A stretch of DNA of 64,000 nt from Pseudomonas inefficax (GCF_900277125.1 NZ_OPYN01000085.1:62001-126000), one strand, 5' to 3'; numbered from the stretch's first letter, positions 9,914 through 19,498 are shown. The notes: generated from the letters alone by a model not told the origin. Numbers and translations are program-made.

Positions 9914-10449
9914 GGCAGCATGCGCAACAGCGTGTTGTCGCGCTTGATGTAGTGGTGGTACAGGCCGGCCACCGCGTGCAGGCCGATCAGCCAGTAGCCC
10001 CAGCTGCCGATGCGTTCATGCCAGCCTTTGATGAACTTGGCCTGGTCCGGGTTCGGGCCGATCAGGTGCGGCAGCTCCAGGCCGAAGAACGGCACCGGCT
10101 TGTCGGCGGCGCTGAGGATCAGCCAGCCGGCCAGCGGCAGGATGATCATCAGCAGGTACAACGCCAGGTGCATCAGGTGCGCCAGGCCGGTCTGCCAGGC
10201 CGCAGGCTTGGGAACGATGGGTGGAGTCGGGCGGCTCAGGCGGATGGCCAGGCGCAACCAGACCAGCACGAACACGCTGAGCCCGAGCATGAAGTGCAAG
10301 TCCTTCATCAGGTTGCGTTCGACGCTGTCCTTGGGGAACAGACCACGCAGTTCGATAAGGGCATAGACAGCGGCCAGCAGCACCAGCATCAGCCAATGCA
10401 AGGCGATGGACAGGCGCGCGTAATGGGTCGCGGAGGTGGATGAAACCAT
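9904..10449 (-). CDS. Cytochrome b561
   Basis: 181 aa integral membrane dihaem cytochrome. Four hydrophobic helices are visible (about residues 12-32, 50-70, 90-112, 145-165). Candidate haem-ligand His residues are in LHWLM (helix 1), DLHFMLG (helix 2), HLMHLALY (helix 3) and IGLHAVAGLYHHY (helix 4). Length fits the bacterial b561 family (YodB/CybB type), which exchanges electrons between quinol and superoxide or other acceptors in the inner membrane. It stands alone, convergent with the PLP enzyme gene. About 110 nt of plain upstream sequence precedes a REP pair. Confidence 0.92.
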   Translation of the reverse strand: MVSSTSATHYARLSIALHWLMLVLLAAVYALIELRGLFPKDSVERNLMKDLHFMLGLSVFVLVWLRLAIRLSRPTPPIVPKPAAWQTGLAHLMHLALYLLMIILPLAGWLILSAADKPVPFFGLELPHLIGPNPDQAKFIKGWHERIGSWGYWLIGLHAVAGLYHHYIKRDNTLLRMLPYK

Positions 10450-10564
10450 GATCGGTCCTCGTCATCAGGTCGGAATGGCGCTCTTGCTGGCGCTCAGGTA
10501 GTACTGTAATGGCTATGGGGGCACAAATCTTTGCGCCAGGTCTGTGAAAGTTGTGTTGTCTGCA

Positions 10565-10661
10565 CCGGCCTCTTCGCGGGTAAACCCGCTCCCACAAGGA
10601 CTGCACAGTCTTCAAGTGCTGCGCGGAACCTGTGGGAGCGGGTTTACCCGCGAAAGGGCCA
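10565..10661. repeat. REP pair, inverted
   Basis: Two inverted copies with the core GCGGGTAAACCCGC and its complement GCGGGTTTACCCGC, each flanked by the CTTCGCG and CCCACA arms. They sit between the b561 gene and the DUF1853 gene. Confidence 0.9.
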
Positions 10662-10673
10662 GTAAAGGCAACA

Positions 10674-11606
10674 TCAGACATCGGGTAGATGCGGCCAATC
10701 ATCAGCCACCAGAAACACCCGCTCGGCCTCCTGCCACGCCCCGTCAGCCTCTTGCTCCAACCTCACCAGCAACTGCGCCGGAGCCTGCCGCTCCAGTACG
10801 TACAGCCACGCCGCAAACTGCTCCACCGCCCAGCACTCATGCGCCTCGACCCGCGCCTGCGCCAGCCAGGCATGCCGTTGCAGCGGTTGCCATCGTTCAC
10901 CTTCGCCCATGACCCAGTCCCGCCGCCGCAGCCAGCGCCCGCGCAAATGCTGCGGGTTGGCGCCCTGTGGTGGCTGCGCATGCCCAGGCCACGGGTAGAA
11001 CAGATAGCCACCCAGCCACACATGCGCCTGCACCTGCTCCACTCCCAGCCGCGCCAGCACCTCGCGGCTGTGCGCCCCCGCCGACATGGGCAACTGGTGC
11101 CGTGCCAGGTGCGCCAGTTTGCTTCCCAGTCGGTCATGGCAGCCCGGACCCAGCCAGGCTGCTGGGTCGTGCCCGGCGTGTTCCGGGCCCAGGTACAGCT
11201 TGATGGCCAGTTCCAGATGATGCACGCCGTCGCGGTCGCGCAGTACCACATCCAGCTCGCCCAGGGTGCGCCCGGCTTCGCGAATCGCCAGGTTGGCCGC
11301 CAGCAGTTCGATACCCGGCGCCTGGCCCAGGGCAAATTGCCACAGCCGTTCGTAGTAGTGCCCCAGGCGCCGGCTGCCCAGTTGCGCCAGCCAGTCGCGC
11401 AATGGGCGGTCATCGTCATCCAGCGCCCGCAGCCAGTCTGCCAGGCACTGTGGCTGGTCCGCCCACAGGCTGCCCGCCAGCGGGTGGCGCTGGGGGCAGG
11501 GCGGGGCGCTGAGCAATGGGGGCGACAGCAGGGCCCAGGCCAGGTCGCGCACGTTGGGGCGACGTAATTGCCGGGGCAGGTCGTGGAGCAGGGCGAATGG
11601 CATCAT
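10674..11606 (-). CDS. DUF1853 family protein
   Basis: 310 aa. It fits the DUF1853 family of soluble proteobacterial proteins of unknown function. Visible landmarks are LGRYYERLWQF-like LGHYYERLWQFALG at about residues 86-99 and the acidic GELDVVLRDRDG (about 115-127), followed by LELAIKLYLG. This ELD..LEL.IK arrangement resembles PD-(D/E)XK nuclease motifs, an inference only. The gene is divergent from nadK, separated by about 88 nt. Start is ATG at 11606 or 11603. Confidence 0.85.
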   Translation of the reverse strand: MMPFALLHDLPRQLRRPNVRDLAWALLSPPLLSAPPCPQRHPLAGSLWADQPQCLADWLRALDDDDRPLRDWLAQLGSRRLGHYYERLWQFALGQAPGIELLAANLAIREAGRTLGELDVVLRDRDGVHHLELAIKLYLGPEHAGHDPAAWLGPGCHDRLGSKLAHLARHQLPMSAGAHSREVLARLGVEQVQAHVWLGGYLFYPWPGHAQPPQGANPQHLRGRWLRRRDWVMGEGERWQPLQRHAWLAQARVEAHECWAVEQFAAWLYVLERQAPAQLLVRLEQEADGAWQEAERVFLVADDWPHLPDV

Positions 11607-11694
11607 CCTGCGAGCATAGCCGGTTTGCCGCTACCCGGTGGTTTCGCCCATAATCGCGGCATAGTCACCCGCCGCAGAGCCTCGCAGGAGCCCC

Positions 11695-12585
11695 ATGGAG
11701 CAATTTCGCAATATCGGTATCATCGGCCGCCTTGGTAGCTCGCAGGTGCTCGACACCATTCGCCGACTGAAAAAATTCCTCCTCGAGCGGCACCTGCACG
11801 TGATCCTCGAGGACACCATCGCCGAAGTGCTGCCCGGCCATGGCCTGCAAACCTCTACCCGCAAGCTGCTGGGCGAGGTCTGCGACCTGGTCATCGTGGT
11901 CGGCGGCGACGGCAGCCTGCTGGGCGCCGCCCGCGCCCTGGCCCGGCACAACATTCCAGTGCTGGGCATCAACCGTGGCAACCTGGGCTTCCTCACCGAC
12001 ATTCGCCCTGACGAACTGGAAGAGAAGGTCGCCGAAGTGCTCGACGGCCACTACCTGGTGGAAAACCGCTTCCTGCTGCAGGCCGAGGTTCGCCGCCACA
12101 ACGAAGCCATTGGCCAGGGTGATGCACTGAACGACGTGGTACTGCACCCGGGCAAGTCCACGCGCATGATCGAGTTCGAGATCTACATCGATGGCCAGTT
12201 CGTCTGTAGCCAGAAGGCCGACGGCCTGATCGTCGCCACCCCCACCGGCTCCACCGCCTACGCGCTGTCGGCCGGCGGCCCGATCATGCACCCCAAGCTC
12301 GACGCCATCGTCATCGTGCCGATGTACCCGCACACCCTGTCGGGCCGGCCGATCGTGGTCGACGGCAACAGCGAGCTGAAGATCGTGGTGTCCAAGGACC
12401 TACAGATCTACCCGCAAGTATCCTGTGACGGCCAGAACCACTTCACCTGCGCCCCCGGCGACACCATCACGGTGAGCAAGAAGCCGCAGAAGCTGCGCCT
12501 GATCCACCCGCTGGACCACAATTACTACGAGGTCTGCCGCACCAAGCTCGGCTGGGGCAGCCGCCTGGGAAGCAGGGACGACTGA
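11695..12585 (+). CDS. nadK: NAD kinase
   Basis: 296 aa ATP-NAD kinase, which phosphorylates NAD+ to NADP+ in the cytosol. The family GGDGS motif is at VVVGGDGSLLGAARALA (about residues 69-85), followed by GINRGNLGFLTDI and the LNDVVLHPG block. ADGLIVATPTGSTAYALSAGGPI forms the conserved C-terminal catalytic segment. Length is standard (E. coli 292). Its stop overlaps the start of the metallophosphatase gene by one base (TGATG), and an operon continues through the rhomboid gene. Confidence 0.97.
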   Translation: MEQFRNIGIIGRLGSSQVLDTIRRLKKFLLERHLHVILEDTIAEVLPGHGLQTSTRKLLGEVCDLVIVVGGDGSLLGAARALARHNIPVLGINRGNLGFLTDIRPDELEEKVAEVLDGHYLVENRFLLQAEVRRHNEAIGQGDALNDVVLHPGKSTRMIEFEIYIDGQFVCSQKADGLIVATPTGSTAYALSAGGPIMHPKLDAIVIVPMYPHTLSGRPIVVDGNSELKIVVSKDLQIYPQVSCDGQNHFTCAPGDTITVSKKPQKLRLIHPLDHNYYEVCRTKLGWGSRLGSRDD

Positions 12586-13556
12586 TGCTCGATCCGGCGC
12601 GTAGTTTCGACATCATCGGTGACGTGCACGGTTGTGCGCTGACCCTTGAACGCCTGCTCGACGCCCTCGGTTACAAGCGTGTCGCAGGTGTGTGGCGTCA
12701 CCCACGGCGCCAGGCGCTGTTCCTTGGCGACATCGTCGACCGCGGGCCACGCATCCGCGAGGCGCTGCACATCGTCCACGACATGGTCGAGGCCGGCCAG
12801 GCGTTCTGTATCATGGGCAACCACGAGTACAACGCCCTGGGCTGGGTCACCCCGGCACTGCCTGGCAGCGGCAAGGCTTTCGTGCGCGAGCATACGCCGC
12901 GCCACGCCCGGCTGATCGACGAAACCCTGACCCAGTTTGCCCACCACCCCGCCGACTGGCACGACTTCGTCAACTGGTTCTACGAATTGCCGCTGTTCGT
13001 CGACGCCGGGCGCTTCCGCCTGGTGCATGCCTGCTGGGACCCGAGGCTGATCGAGCCGCTGCGCCACCAGTACCCCGACGGGCGCATCGACGAGCACTTC
13101 ATCCAGGCCTCGGCGGTGAGCAGCAGCTTTGCCGCCACCGTGTGCAATCGCCTGTTGCGTGGTACCGACATGCGCCTGCCGGACGGCCTGACCCTCACCG
13201 GTGGCGACGGCCTGACCCGTGCCTTCTTCCGTACCAAGTTCTGGGAAGAAGACCCGCAAACCTACGGCGACATCGTGTTCCAGCCAGACGCCCTGCCCGC
13301 GGAAGTGGCCAACACCCCGCTCAGCCACAGCCAGAAGAACGCCTTGCTGCGCTATGCCGAAGACGAGCCCATGCTGTTCGTCGGCCATTACTGGCGCAGC
13401 GGCCGCCCGGCGCCGATCCGCGCCAACCTGGCCTGCCTGGACTACAGCGCCGTGCTCTACGGCAAGCTGGCTGCCTACCGGCTGGATGATGAAACCCGCA
13501 TCGACCCGCACAAGTTCGTCTGGGTCGATGTCGACCGCCCACAGGCCAGCCAATGA
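12585..13556 (+). CDS. Calcineurin-like metallophosphoesterase
   Basis: 323 aa. The five-motif phosphoesterase fold is clear: GDVHG (about residue 11), LGDIVDRGP (about 45), MGNHEYNALG (about 75), and later His residues in LVHACWD and FVGHYWR. This is the PrpE/ApaH-like bacterial group of Ser/Thr phosphatase or nucleotide phosphatase type; the substrate cannot be told. It is coupled to nadK (TGATG) and overlaps the rhomboid start by 4 nt, so it is probably co-transcribed with both. Confidence 0.92.
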   Translation: MLDPARSFDIIGDVHGCALTLERLLDALGYKRVAGVWRHPRRQALFLGDIVDRGPRIREALHIVHDMVEAGQAFCIMGNHEYNALGWVTPALPGSGKAFVREHTPRHARLIDETLTQFAHHPADWHDFVNWFYELPLFVDAGRFRLVHACWDPRLIEPLRHQYPDGRIDEHFIQASAVSSSFAATVCNRLLRGTDMRLPDGLTLTGGDGLTRAFFRTKFWEEDPQTYGDIVFQPDALPAEVANTPLSHSQKNALLRYAEDEPMLFVGHYWRSGRPAPIRANLACLDYSAVLYGKLAAYRLDDETRIDPHKFVWVDVDRPQASQ

Positions 13557-14440
13557 ACATTATCGAAGTGATGCGCCTGCCGCTGTCGGTCGACCTCAGC
13601 GGCTTCGTTCACCTGCTGCAGCGCCTGCAAGTGCCGCACCGGGTCAGCGAGGAGGGCGATGCCCAGGTGCTCTGGGCACCCGACACCCTGGCCGAGGACG
13701 TCCGCGAACTCTACCAGCGCTACCCCGACGGCAACGCCGACCTCGAACTTGCACAGGGCCCTGTGGGAGCGGGTTCACCCGCGAATAGCCCCACACAACC
13801 CTCCCTGGCAGAACAGGCCAAAGCCTGCAAAGTCACCACTATCACCCTGCTGCTGTGCTTCATCGTCGCCGGCCTGACCGGCCTGGGCGACAACTTCACC
13901 ACCATCAGCTGGTTCACCTTCCTCGATTTCCGCGTCCAGGGCGACTACCTGTACTTCAGCCCGCTGGCGCAAAGCCTGGACGAAGGTCAGTGGTGGCGGC
14001 TGGTATCGCCCATGCTGTTGCATTTCGGCGTGCTGCACCTGGCCATGAACAGCCTGTGGTACTGGGAGCTGGGCAAACGCATCGAATTGCGCCAGGGCCC
14101 GTGGGCGCTGCTGGGCCTGACCCTGCTGTTCAGCCTGGTGTCCAACCTGGCCCAGCACTACAGCAGCGGGCCGAGCCTGTTCGGTGGCTTGTCTGGTGTG
14201 CTGTACGGCCTGCTCGGGCACATCTGGCTGTTCCAGTGGCTGGCGCCAAACCGTTACTTCAACCTGCCCAAGGGCGTGCTGGTGATGATGCTGATCTGGC
14301 TGGTGGTGTGCCTGAGCGGCGTGATCGACACCCTGGGCCTTGGCCAGATCGCCAACGCCGCCCACGTCGGCGGGCTGCTCATCGGATGCCTGACCGGGCT
14401 CTTGGGTGGGGCGCTGGCCCGGCGTAAACTGTCGGCTTGA
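13553..14440 (+). CDS. Rhomboid family intramembrane serine protease
   Basis: 295 aa. An N-terminal cytosolic domain of about 65 residues is followed by a linker and six hydrophobic helices from about residue 92. The catalytic Ser is in FGGLSGVLYG (about Ser214) and the His in NAAHVGGLL (about His271), the GlpG-type dyad. It cleaves transmembrane segments of membrane substrates. A complete REP palindrome is embedded in frame in the linker (residues about 69-79, GPVGAGSPANS) without breaking the ORF. The start overlaps the phosphoesterase stop (ATGA). Confidence 0.93.
   Translation: MNIIEVMRLPLSVDLSGFVHLLQRLQVPHRVSEEGDAQVLWAPDTLAEDVRELYQRYPDGNADLELAQGPVGAGSPANSPTQPSLAEQAKACKVTTITLLLCFIVAGLTGLGDNFTTISWFTFLDFRVQGDYLYFSPLAQSLDEGQWWRLVSPMLLHFGVLHLAMNSLWYWELGKRIELRQGPWALLGLTLLFSLVSNLAQHYSSGPSLFGGLSGVLYGLLGHIWLFQWLAPNRYFNLPKGVLVMMLIWLVVCLSGVIDTLGLGQIANAAHVGGLLIGCLTGLLGGALARRKLSA
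13758..13788. repeat. REP element inside the rhomboid coding sequence
   Basis: The bases read CCCTGTGGGAGC then GGGTTCACCCGCGAA, the same palindromic unit found in the intergenic REPs. It lies fully within the rhomboid ORF, between the N-terminal domain and the first membrane helix, and is translated. Confidence 0.88.
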
Positions 14441-14453
14441 ATCAGGAGACACT

Positions 14454-14714
14454 ATGTCCACTTTCGCGCAAATGATCGAAAACATCACCCCGGAAATCTA
14501 CGAGAGCCTGAAACTGGCCGTGGAAATCGGCAAATGGTCGGACGGCCGCAAGCTCACTGCCGAGCAGAAAGAGCTGTCGCTGCAAGCGGTAATCGCCTGG
14601 GAGATGAAAAACCTGCCCGAAGACCAGCGTACCGGCTACATGGGCCCGCAGGAATGCGCCTCGAAGTCCGCGCCAATCGCCAACATTCTGTTCAAGTCGG
14701 ACTCGGTACATTGA
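14454..14714 (+). CDS. DUF1315 family protein (YeaC-like)
   Basis: 86 aa small soluble protein. Features include MSTFAQMIENITPEIYESL, WSDGRKLTAEQKELSLQAVIAWE and NLPEDQRTGYM, which match the DUF1315 family (E. coli YeaC). Function unknown. ATG at 14454 follows AGGAGA at good spacing. It lies 13 nt after the rhomboid gene and its stop overlaps the probable TTG start of the DUF2797 gene, so all belong to one rightward operon. Confidence 0.9.
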   Translation: MSTFAQMIENITPEIYESLKLAVEIGKWSDGRKLTAEQKELSLQAVIAWEMKNLPEDQRTGYMGPQECASKSAPIANILFKSDSVH

Positions 14715-15541
14715 TCGAACTCGCTCGTGGCTCGTTGAGCAAGATGGCGGTAAGCCTGCAGGCACCGGTGGTGCAGTACAGCTTCCGCCTGGATGACACC
14801 CAGGTGCCGGTCAACCCGCTGATCGGCCAGCGCCTGCGCCTTGAATACCTCGGCGCCATTCACTGCAGCCATTGTGGCAAGCGCACCAAGACCAGCTTCA
14901 GCCAGGGTTACTGCTACCCGTGCATGACCAAACTGGCCCAGTGCGACGTGTGCATCATGGCCCCGGAAAAGTGCCACTACGACGCTGGCACCTGCCGCGA
15001 ACCGTCGTGGGGCGAACAGTTCTGCATGACCGACCATGTGGTCTACCTGGCCAACTCGTCGGGGATCAAGGTCGGTATCACCCGCGCCACCCAGCTACCC
15101 ACCCGCTGGCTCGACCAGGGGGCCAGCCAGGCCCTGCCGATCATTCGCGTGGCCACCCGCCAGCAGTCCGGCCTGGTCGAAGACTTGCTGCGCAGCCAGG
15201 TGCCGGACCGCACCAACTGGCGCGCCCTGCTCAAGGGCGATGCCGAGGAGCTCGACCTGGTCGCCATTCGTGAACAGGTCTTCGACGCCTGCGCCGACGG
15301 CCTGCGCGAGCTGCAGGGGCGCTTCGGCCTGCAGGCGGTTCAGCCGCTGGCGGACGCCGAAGTGGTACAGATGAAGTACCCGGTCGAGGCCTACCCATCG
15401 AAGATCGTCAGCTTCAACCTCGACAAGGACCCGGTAGTGGAAGGCACGCTGCTGGGCATCAAGGGCCAGTACCTGATCTTCGACACCGGTGTGATCAATA
15501 TTCGCAAGTACACGGCCTACCAGTTGGCCGTGCTCCAGTAA
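14711..15541 (+). CDS. DUF2797 family protein
   Basis: 276 aa if the TTG at 14711 (overlapping the previous stop) is used, 265 aa from the ATG at 14744. A Cys cluster HCSHCGKRTKTSFSQGYCYPC then CDVC...C forms a probable zinc-binding region (about residues 54-100). It is followed by a GIY-YIG-like stretch, HVVYLANSSGIKVGITRA (about 112-130), seen in this family. DUF2797 has no assigned function; a nucleic-acid role is only suggested by the zinc and GIY-YIG-like parts. It ends 13 nt before pepN. Confidence 0.85.
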   Translation: MIELARGSLSKMAVSLQAPVVQYSFRLDDTQVPVNPLIGQRLRLEYLGAIHCSHCGKRTKTSFSQGYCYPCMTKLAQCDVCIMAPEKCHYDAGTCREPSWGEQFCMTDHVVYLANSSGIKVGITRATQLPTRWLDQGASQALPIIRVATRQQSGLVEDLLRSQVPDRTNWRALLKGDAEELDLVAIREQVFDACADGLRELQGRFGLQAVQPLADAEVVQMKYPVEAYPSKIVSFNLDKDPVVEGTLLGIKGQYLIFDTGVINIRKYTAYQLAVLQ

Positions 15542-15554
15542 AAAGGACCTGCAC

Positions 15555-18212
15555 ATGCGTACCGAACAACCGCAAGTGATCTACCTCAAGGATTACCAGG
15601 CGCCCGAGTACCTGATCGACGAGACACACCTGACCTTCGAGCTGTTCGAGGACCACACCCTGGTTCACGCGCAACTGGTCATGCGCCGCAACCCGGCACG
15701 CGGTGCCGGCCTGCCGCCACTGGAACTCGATGGCCAGCAGCTGGAACTGCTGCGCGCCGCGCTGGATGACCAGGAGCTGCAGCCGGGCGATTACCAGCTC
15801 GATGCCGACAGCCTGACCTTGCAGCCCAAGGCCGAGCGTTTCACCCTCGACACCAGCGTGAAGATCCACCCCGAGAGCAACACCGCGCTGGAAGGCCTGT
15901 ACAAGTCGGGCAAGATGTTCTGCACCCAGTGCGAGGCCGAAGGCTTCCGCAAGATTACCTACTACCTCGACCGCCCGGACGTGATGAGCACCTTCACCAC
16001 CACGGTCATCGCCGAACAGCATCGCTACCCGGTATTGCTGTCGAACGGCAACCCCATCGGCAGCGGGCCGGCAGAAGACGGCCGCCACTGGGCGACCTGG
16101 GAAGACCCGTTCATGAAGCCGGCCTACCTGTTCGCCCTGGTGGCCGGTGACCTGTGGTGCGTCGAGGACAGCTTCACCCGCCAGTCCGGCCGTGACGTGA
16201 CCCTGCGCATCTACGTAGAGCCCGAGAACATCGACAAGTGCGACCACGCCATGGTCAGCCTGAAGAAGTCCATGCGCTGGGACGAAGAAGTCTATGGCCG
16301 CGAGTACGACCTGGACATCTTCATGATCGTCGCGGTCAACGACTTCAACATGGGCGCCATGGAAAACAAGGGCCTGAACATCTTCAACTCCAGCTGTGTA
16401 CTGGCTCGTGCCGAAACGGCCACCGACGCCGCGCACCAGCGTGTGGAAGGCGTGGTTGCCCACGAGTATTTCCACAACTGGTCGGGCAACCGCGTCACTT
16501 GCCGTGACTGGTTCCAGCTGTCGCTGAAAGAAGGCTTCACGGTGTTCCGCGATGCCGAGTTCAGCGCCGACATGAACTCGCGCACGGTCAAGCGCATCGA
16601 AGACGTGGCCTACCTGCGAACTCACCAGTTCGCCGAAGATGCTGGCCCCATGGCCCACCCGGTACGCCCGGACAGCTTCATCGAGATCTCCAACTTCTAC
16701 ACCCTGACCGTGTACGAGAAGGGCGCCGAAGTGGTGCGCATGGTTCGTACCCTGCTGGGCGCCGACGGCTTCCGCAAGGGCAGCGACCTGTACTTCGAAC
16801 GCCATGATGGCCAGGCGGTGACCACCGACGATTTCATCAAGGCCATGGAAGACGCCAACGGCGTCGACTTCACCCAGTTCAAACGCTGGTACAACCAGGC
16901 CGGCACCCCGCGCCTGGAAGTCAGCGAGGCCTATGACGCGGCCGCGCAGACCTACAGCCTGACCTTCCGCCAGAGCTGCCCGCAAACCCCGGACAAGGCC
17001 GAAAAGCTGCCGTTCGTGATCCCGGTGGAGCTTGGCCTGCTGGATGCCGCAGGCAACGACCTGCCGCTGCAACTGGCCGGGGAAGCTGCGGCGCAGGGCA
17101 CCAGCCGCGTACTGTCGGTGACCGAAGCCGAGCAGACCTTCACCTTCCAGGGCATCCAGGCCAAGCCGCTGCCGTCGTTGCTGCGTGGCTTCAGCGCACC
17201 GGTCAAGCTGAGCTTCCCCTATGACCGCGACCAGCTGATGTTCCTGATGCAGCATGACAGCGACGGCTTCAACCGCTGGGAGGCGGGGCAGCAGTTGTCG
17301 GTGCAGGTGCTGCAGGAGCTGATCGGCCAGCATCAGCGTGGCGAAGCACTCAAGCTCGACCAGCGCTTGATCACCGCCCTGGGCACTGTGCTCGGCAACG
17401 AGTCGCTGGACCCGGCCATGGTTGCCGAAATGCTCTCGCTGCCGGGTGAGGCCTACCTCACCGAAATCAGCCAGGTGGCCGACGTGGACGCCATCCACGC
17501 CGCCCGCGAGTTCGCCCGCCAGCAGATCGCCGAGCAGCTGTTCGACGCCCTGTGGTCGCGCTACCAGGCCAACCGCGAAGTGTCGCGCAGCACCGCCTAT
17601 GTGGCCTCGGCCGAGCATTTCGCCCGCCGCAGCCTGCAGAACATCGCGCTGTCGTACCTGATGCAGAGCGGCAAGCCGCAGGTGCTGCAGGCGACCCTGG
17701 AGCAGTTCGAGCACTGCGACAACATGACCGAGCGCCTTACCGCGCTGGCGGTACTGGTCAACTCGCCGTTCGAGGCCGAGCGGGCCAAGGCCCTGGAAGC
17801 CTTTGCCGAGCACTTCAAGGACAACCCGCTGGTCATGGACCAGTGGTTCAGTGTGCAGGCAGCCAGTGCGCTGCCGGGCGGGCTGGCGCGGGTCAAGGCG
17901 CTGATGCAGCACCCGGCGTTCACCCTGAAGAACCCGAACAAGGTACGTGCGCTGATCGGCGCCTTCGCCGGGCAGAACCTGGTCAACTTCCATGCGGCGG
18001 ATGGCTCGGGCTATCGCTTCCTGGCGGACCTGGTGATCGAGCTGAATGCGCTGAACCCGCAGATTGCCTCCCGGCAACTGGCACCGCTGACCCGCTGGCG
18101 CAAGTATGACGATGCGCGTCAGGCCCTGATGAAGGGCGAGCTGGAGCGGATTCTGGCTTCTGGTGAGCTGTCCAGTGATGTGTATGAGGTTGTGAGCAAG
18201 AGTCTGGCTTGA
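15555..18212 (+). CDS. pepN: Aminopeptidase N
   Basis: 885 aa M1 zinc metallopeptidase (E. coli PepN 870), which trims N-terminal residues from peptides in the cytosol. The exopeptidase motif GAMEN is at about residues 264-268. The zinc site HEYFHNW...LKEG (HEXXH-18-E) is at about 300-325. The Tyr of the TVYEKGAEVVRM block is also present. An N-terminal beta domain and a C-terminal helical domain complete the usual layout. It is last in the nadK-to-pepN gene run and is followed by a REP pair. Confidence 0.97.
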   Translation: MRTEQPQVIYLKDYQAPEYLIDETHLTFELFEDHTLVHAQLVMRRNPARGAGLPPLELDGQQLELLRAALDDQELQPGDYQLDADSLTLQPKAERFTLDTSVKIHPESNTALEGLYKSGKMFCTQCEAEGFRKITYYLDRPDVMSTFTTTVIAEQHRYPVLLSNGNPIGSGPAEDGRHWATWEDPFMKPAYLFALVAGDLWCVEDSFTRQSGRDVTLRIYVEPENIDKCDHAMVSLKKSMRWDEEVYGREYDLDIFMIVAVNDFNMGAMENKGLNIFNSSCVLARAETATDAAHQRVEGVVAHEYFHNWSGNRVTCRDWFQLSLKEGFTVFRDAEFSADMNSRTVKRIEDVAYLRTHQFAEDAGPMAHPVRPDSFIEISNFYTLTVYEKGAEVVRMVRTLLGADGFRKGSDLYFERHDGQAVTTDDFIKAMEDANGVDFTQFKRWYNQAGTPRLEVSEAYDAAAQTYSLTFRQSCPQTPDKAEKLPFVIPVELGLLDAAGNDLPLQLAGEAAAQGTSRVLSVTEAEQTFTFQGIQAKPLPSLLRGFSAPVKLSFPYDRDQLMFLMQHDSDGFNRWEAGQQLSVQVLQELIGQHQRGEALKLDQRLITALGTVLGNESLDPAMVAEMLSLPGEAYLTEISQVADVDAIHAAREFARQQIAEQLFDALWSRYQANREVSRSTAYVASAEHFARRSLQNIALSYLMQSGKPQVLQATLEQFEHCDNMTERLTALAVLVNSPFEAERAKALEAFAEHFKDNPLVMDQWFSVQAASALPGGLARVKALMQHPAFTLKNPNKVRALIGAFAGQNLVNFHAADGSGYRFLADLVIELNALNPQIASRQLAPLTRWRKYDDARQALMKGELERILASGELSSDVYEVVSKSLA

Positions 18213-18229
18213 GTTTTCCGTAGCCTGAG

Positions 18230-18320
18230 CCGACCTCTTCGCGGGTAAACCCGCTCCCACAAGTACTGCACCGCTTTCATGGGCTGTGCAGGACCTGTGG
18301 GAGCGGGTTTACCCGCGAAG
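18230..18320. repeat. REP pair, inverted
   Basis: Two inverted REP copies with cores GCGGGTAAACCCGC and GCGGGTTTACCCGC, immediately after the pepN stop. Confidence 0.9.
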
Positions 18321-18478
18321 CTTTTGGAGCCGACAACAAAACATAACACCCCGCTCGTTGTGTTCCCGCAAACATCCCCGCTACGATCCGCCCAAGCTAT
18401 TGCAGGCCTCTAGATCAGGCTTTTCGCAGTACCTGCAATGCATTGACCCGCCAAATAAAAAACACAAAGGGGACAGTC

Positions 18479-19498
18479 ATGAGGGAACAGAACAGGCGCT
18501 TTGCCTGGCCATTGGCAGCTGGCGCGGTACTGGCGCTGGGGCTTGGCGTGTGGGCTGACAGCGTGCAAGCCGCTGCCGCCGACGAATACTCCACCGAATC
18601 GGCCAAGGCCAGCCAAAGCCTGCTGATCGACGCCACCCACGCCGGCAAGCGTCTGGTGGTGGTGGGCGATCGCGGTCATATCCTGTTCTCCGACGACCAA
18701 GGCAGCACCTGGACCCAGGCCCGGGTGCCCACCCGGCAACTGCTGACCGCAGTGTTCTTCCTCGACGACAAGCGCGGCTGGGCCGTCGGCCACGATGCGC
18801 TGGTCCTTGTCAGCAGCGATGGTGGTGCCACCTGGAGCAAGCAGTTCGAAGACCTGTCCCGCGAAGCACCCTTGCTCGATGTCGCCTTCCTCGACGCCCG
18901 GCACGGCTTTGCCGTGGGTGCCTACGGCGCCTTGCTGGAAACCACCGACGGCGGCCAGCACTGGCAGGACGTGGCGGAGCGCCTGGACAACCCCGACCAG
19001 CTGCACCTGAACGGTATCGCCCAGGTGCGCGATGCTGGCCTGTTCATCGTCGGCGAGCAGGGTGGCATGTTCCGCTCCGCCGACAACGGCCAGAGCTGGA
19101 CCAAGGTCGAAGGCCCTTACGAGGGCTCGCTGTTCGGCGTGATCGGCACTGCCCGGCCGCACACCCTGCTGGCCTACGGCCTGCGCGGCAACCTGTTCCG
19201 TTCCGCCGATTTCGGTGACAGCTGGCAACCGATCGAGCTCAAGGCCGCACGTGGCACCCTCGAATTCGGCCTGGCAGGCGCTACGCTTGTCGAGGACGGT
19301 AGCCTGGTGCTGGTCGGCAATGGCGGCAGCGTGCTGCGCAGTACCGATGATGGCCAGACCTTCAGTGTCTACAACCGCGCCGACCGTATCGCCCTGGCCG
19401 GCGTCAGTGGCCGGGCCGATGGCGGCCTGCTGCTGGTAGGGCAGGGTGGCGTGCACCTGGCTGACCCGCAGGGTGCTGACCAGGAGGTGCGTCCATGA
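18479..19498 (+). CDS. Exported YCF48/BNR-repeat beta-propeller protein
   Basis: 339 aa. A signal peptide is clear (basic MREQNRR, hydrophobic stretch to VWADSVQAAA, cleavage near residue 31). The rest is repeated propeller blades with Asp-box-like turns: FSDDQGSTWTQ, VSSDGGATWSK, ETTDGGQHWQD, RSADNGQSWTK, RSADFGDSWQP, RSTDDGQTFSV. This matches YCF48-like photosystem assembly factors in fold, not necessarily in role. ATG at 18479 follows GGGGA. It overlaps the MMPL/RND-type exporter gene by 4 nt, so it probably serves as a periplasmic partner of that transporter. Confidence 0.88.
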   Translation: MREQNRRFAWPLAAGAVLALGLGVWADSVQAAAADEYSTESAKASQSLLIDATHAGKRLVVVGDRGHILFSDDQGSTWTQARVPTRQLLTAVFFLDDKRGWAVGHDALVLVSSDGGATWSKQFEDLSREAPLLDVAFLDARHGFAVGAYGALLETTDGGQHWQDVAERLDNPDQLHLNGIAQVRDAGLFIVGEQGGMFRSADNGQSWTKVEGPYEGSLFGVIGTARPHTLLAYGLRGNLFRSADFGDSWQPIELKAARGTLEFGLAGATLVEDGSLVLVGNGGSVLRSTDDGQTFSVYNRADRIALAGVSGRADGGLLLVGQGGVHLADPQGADQEVRP

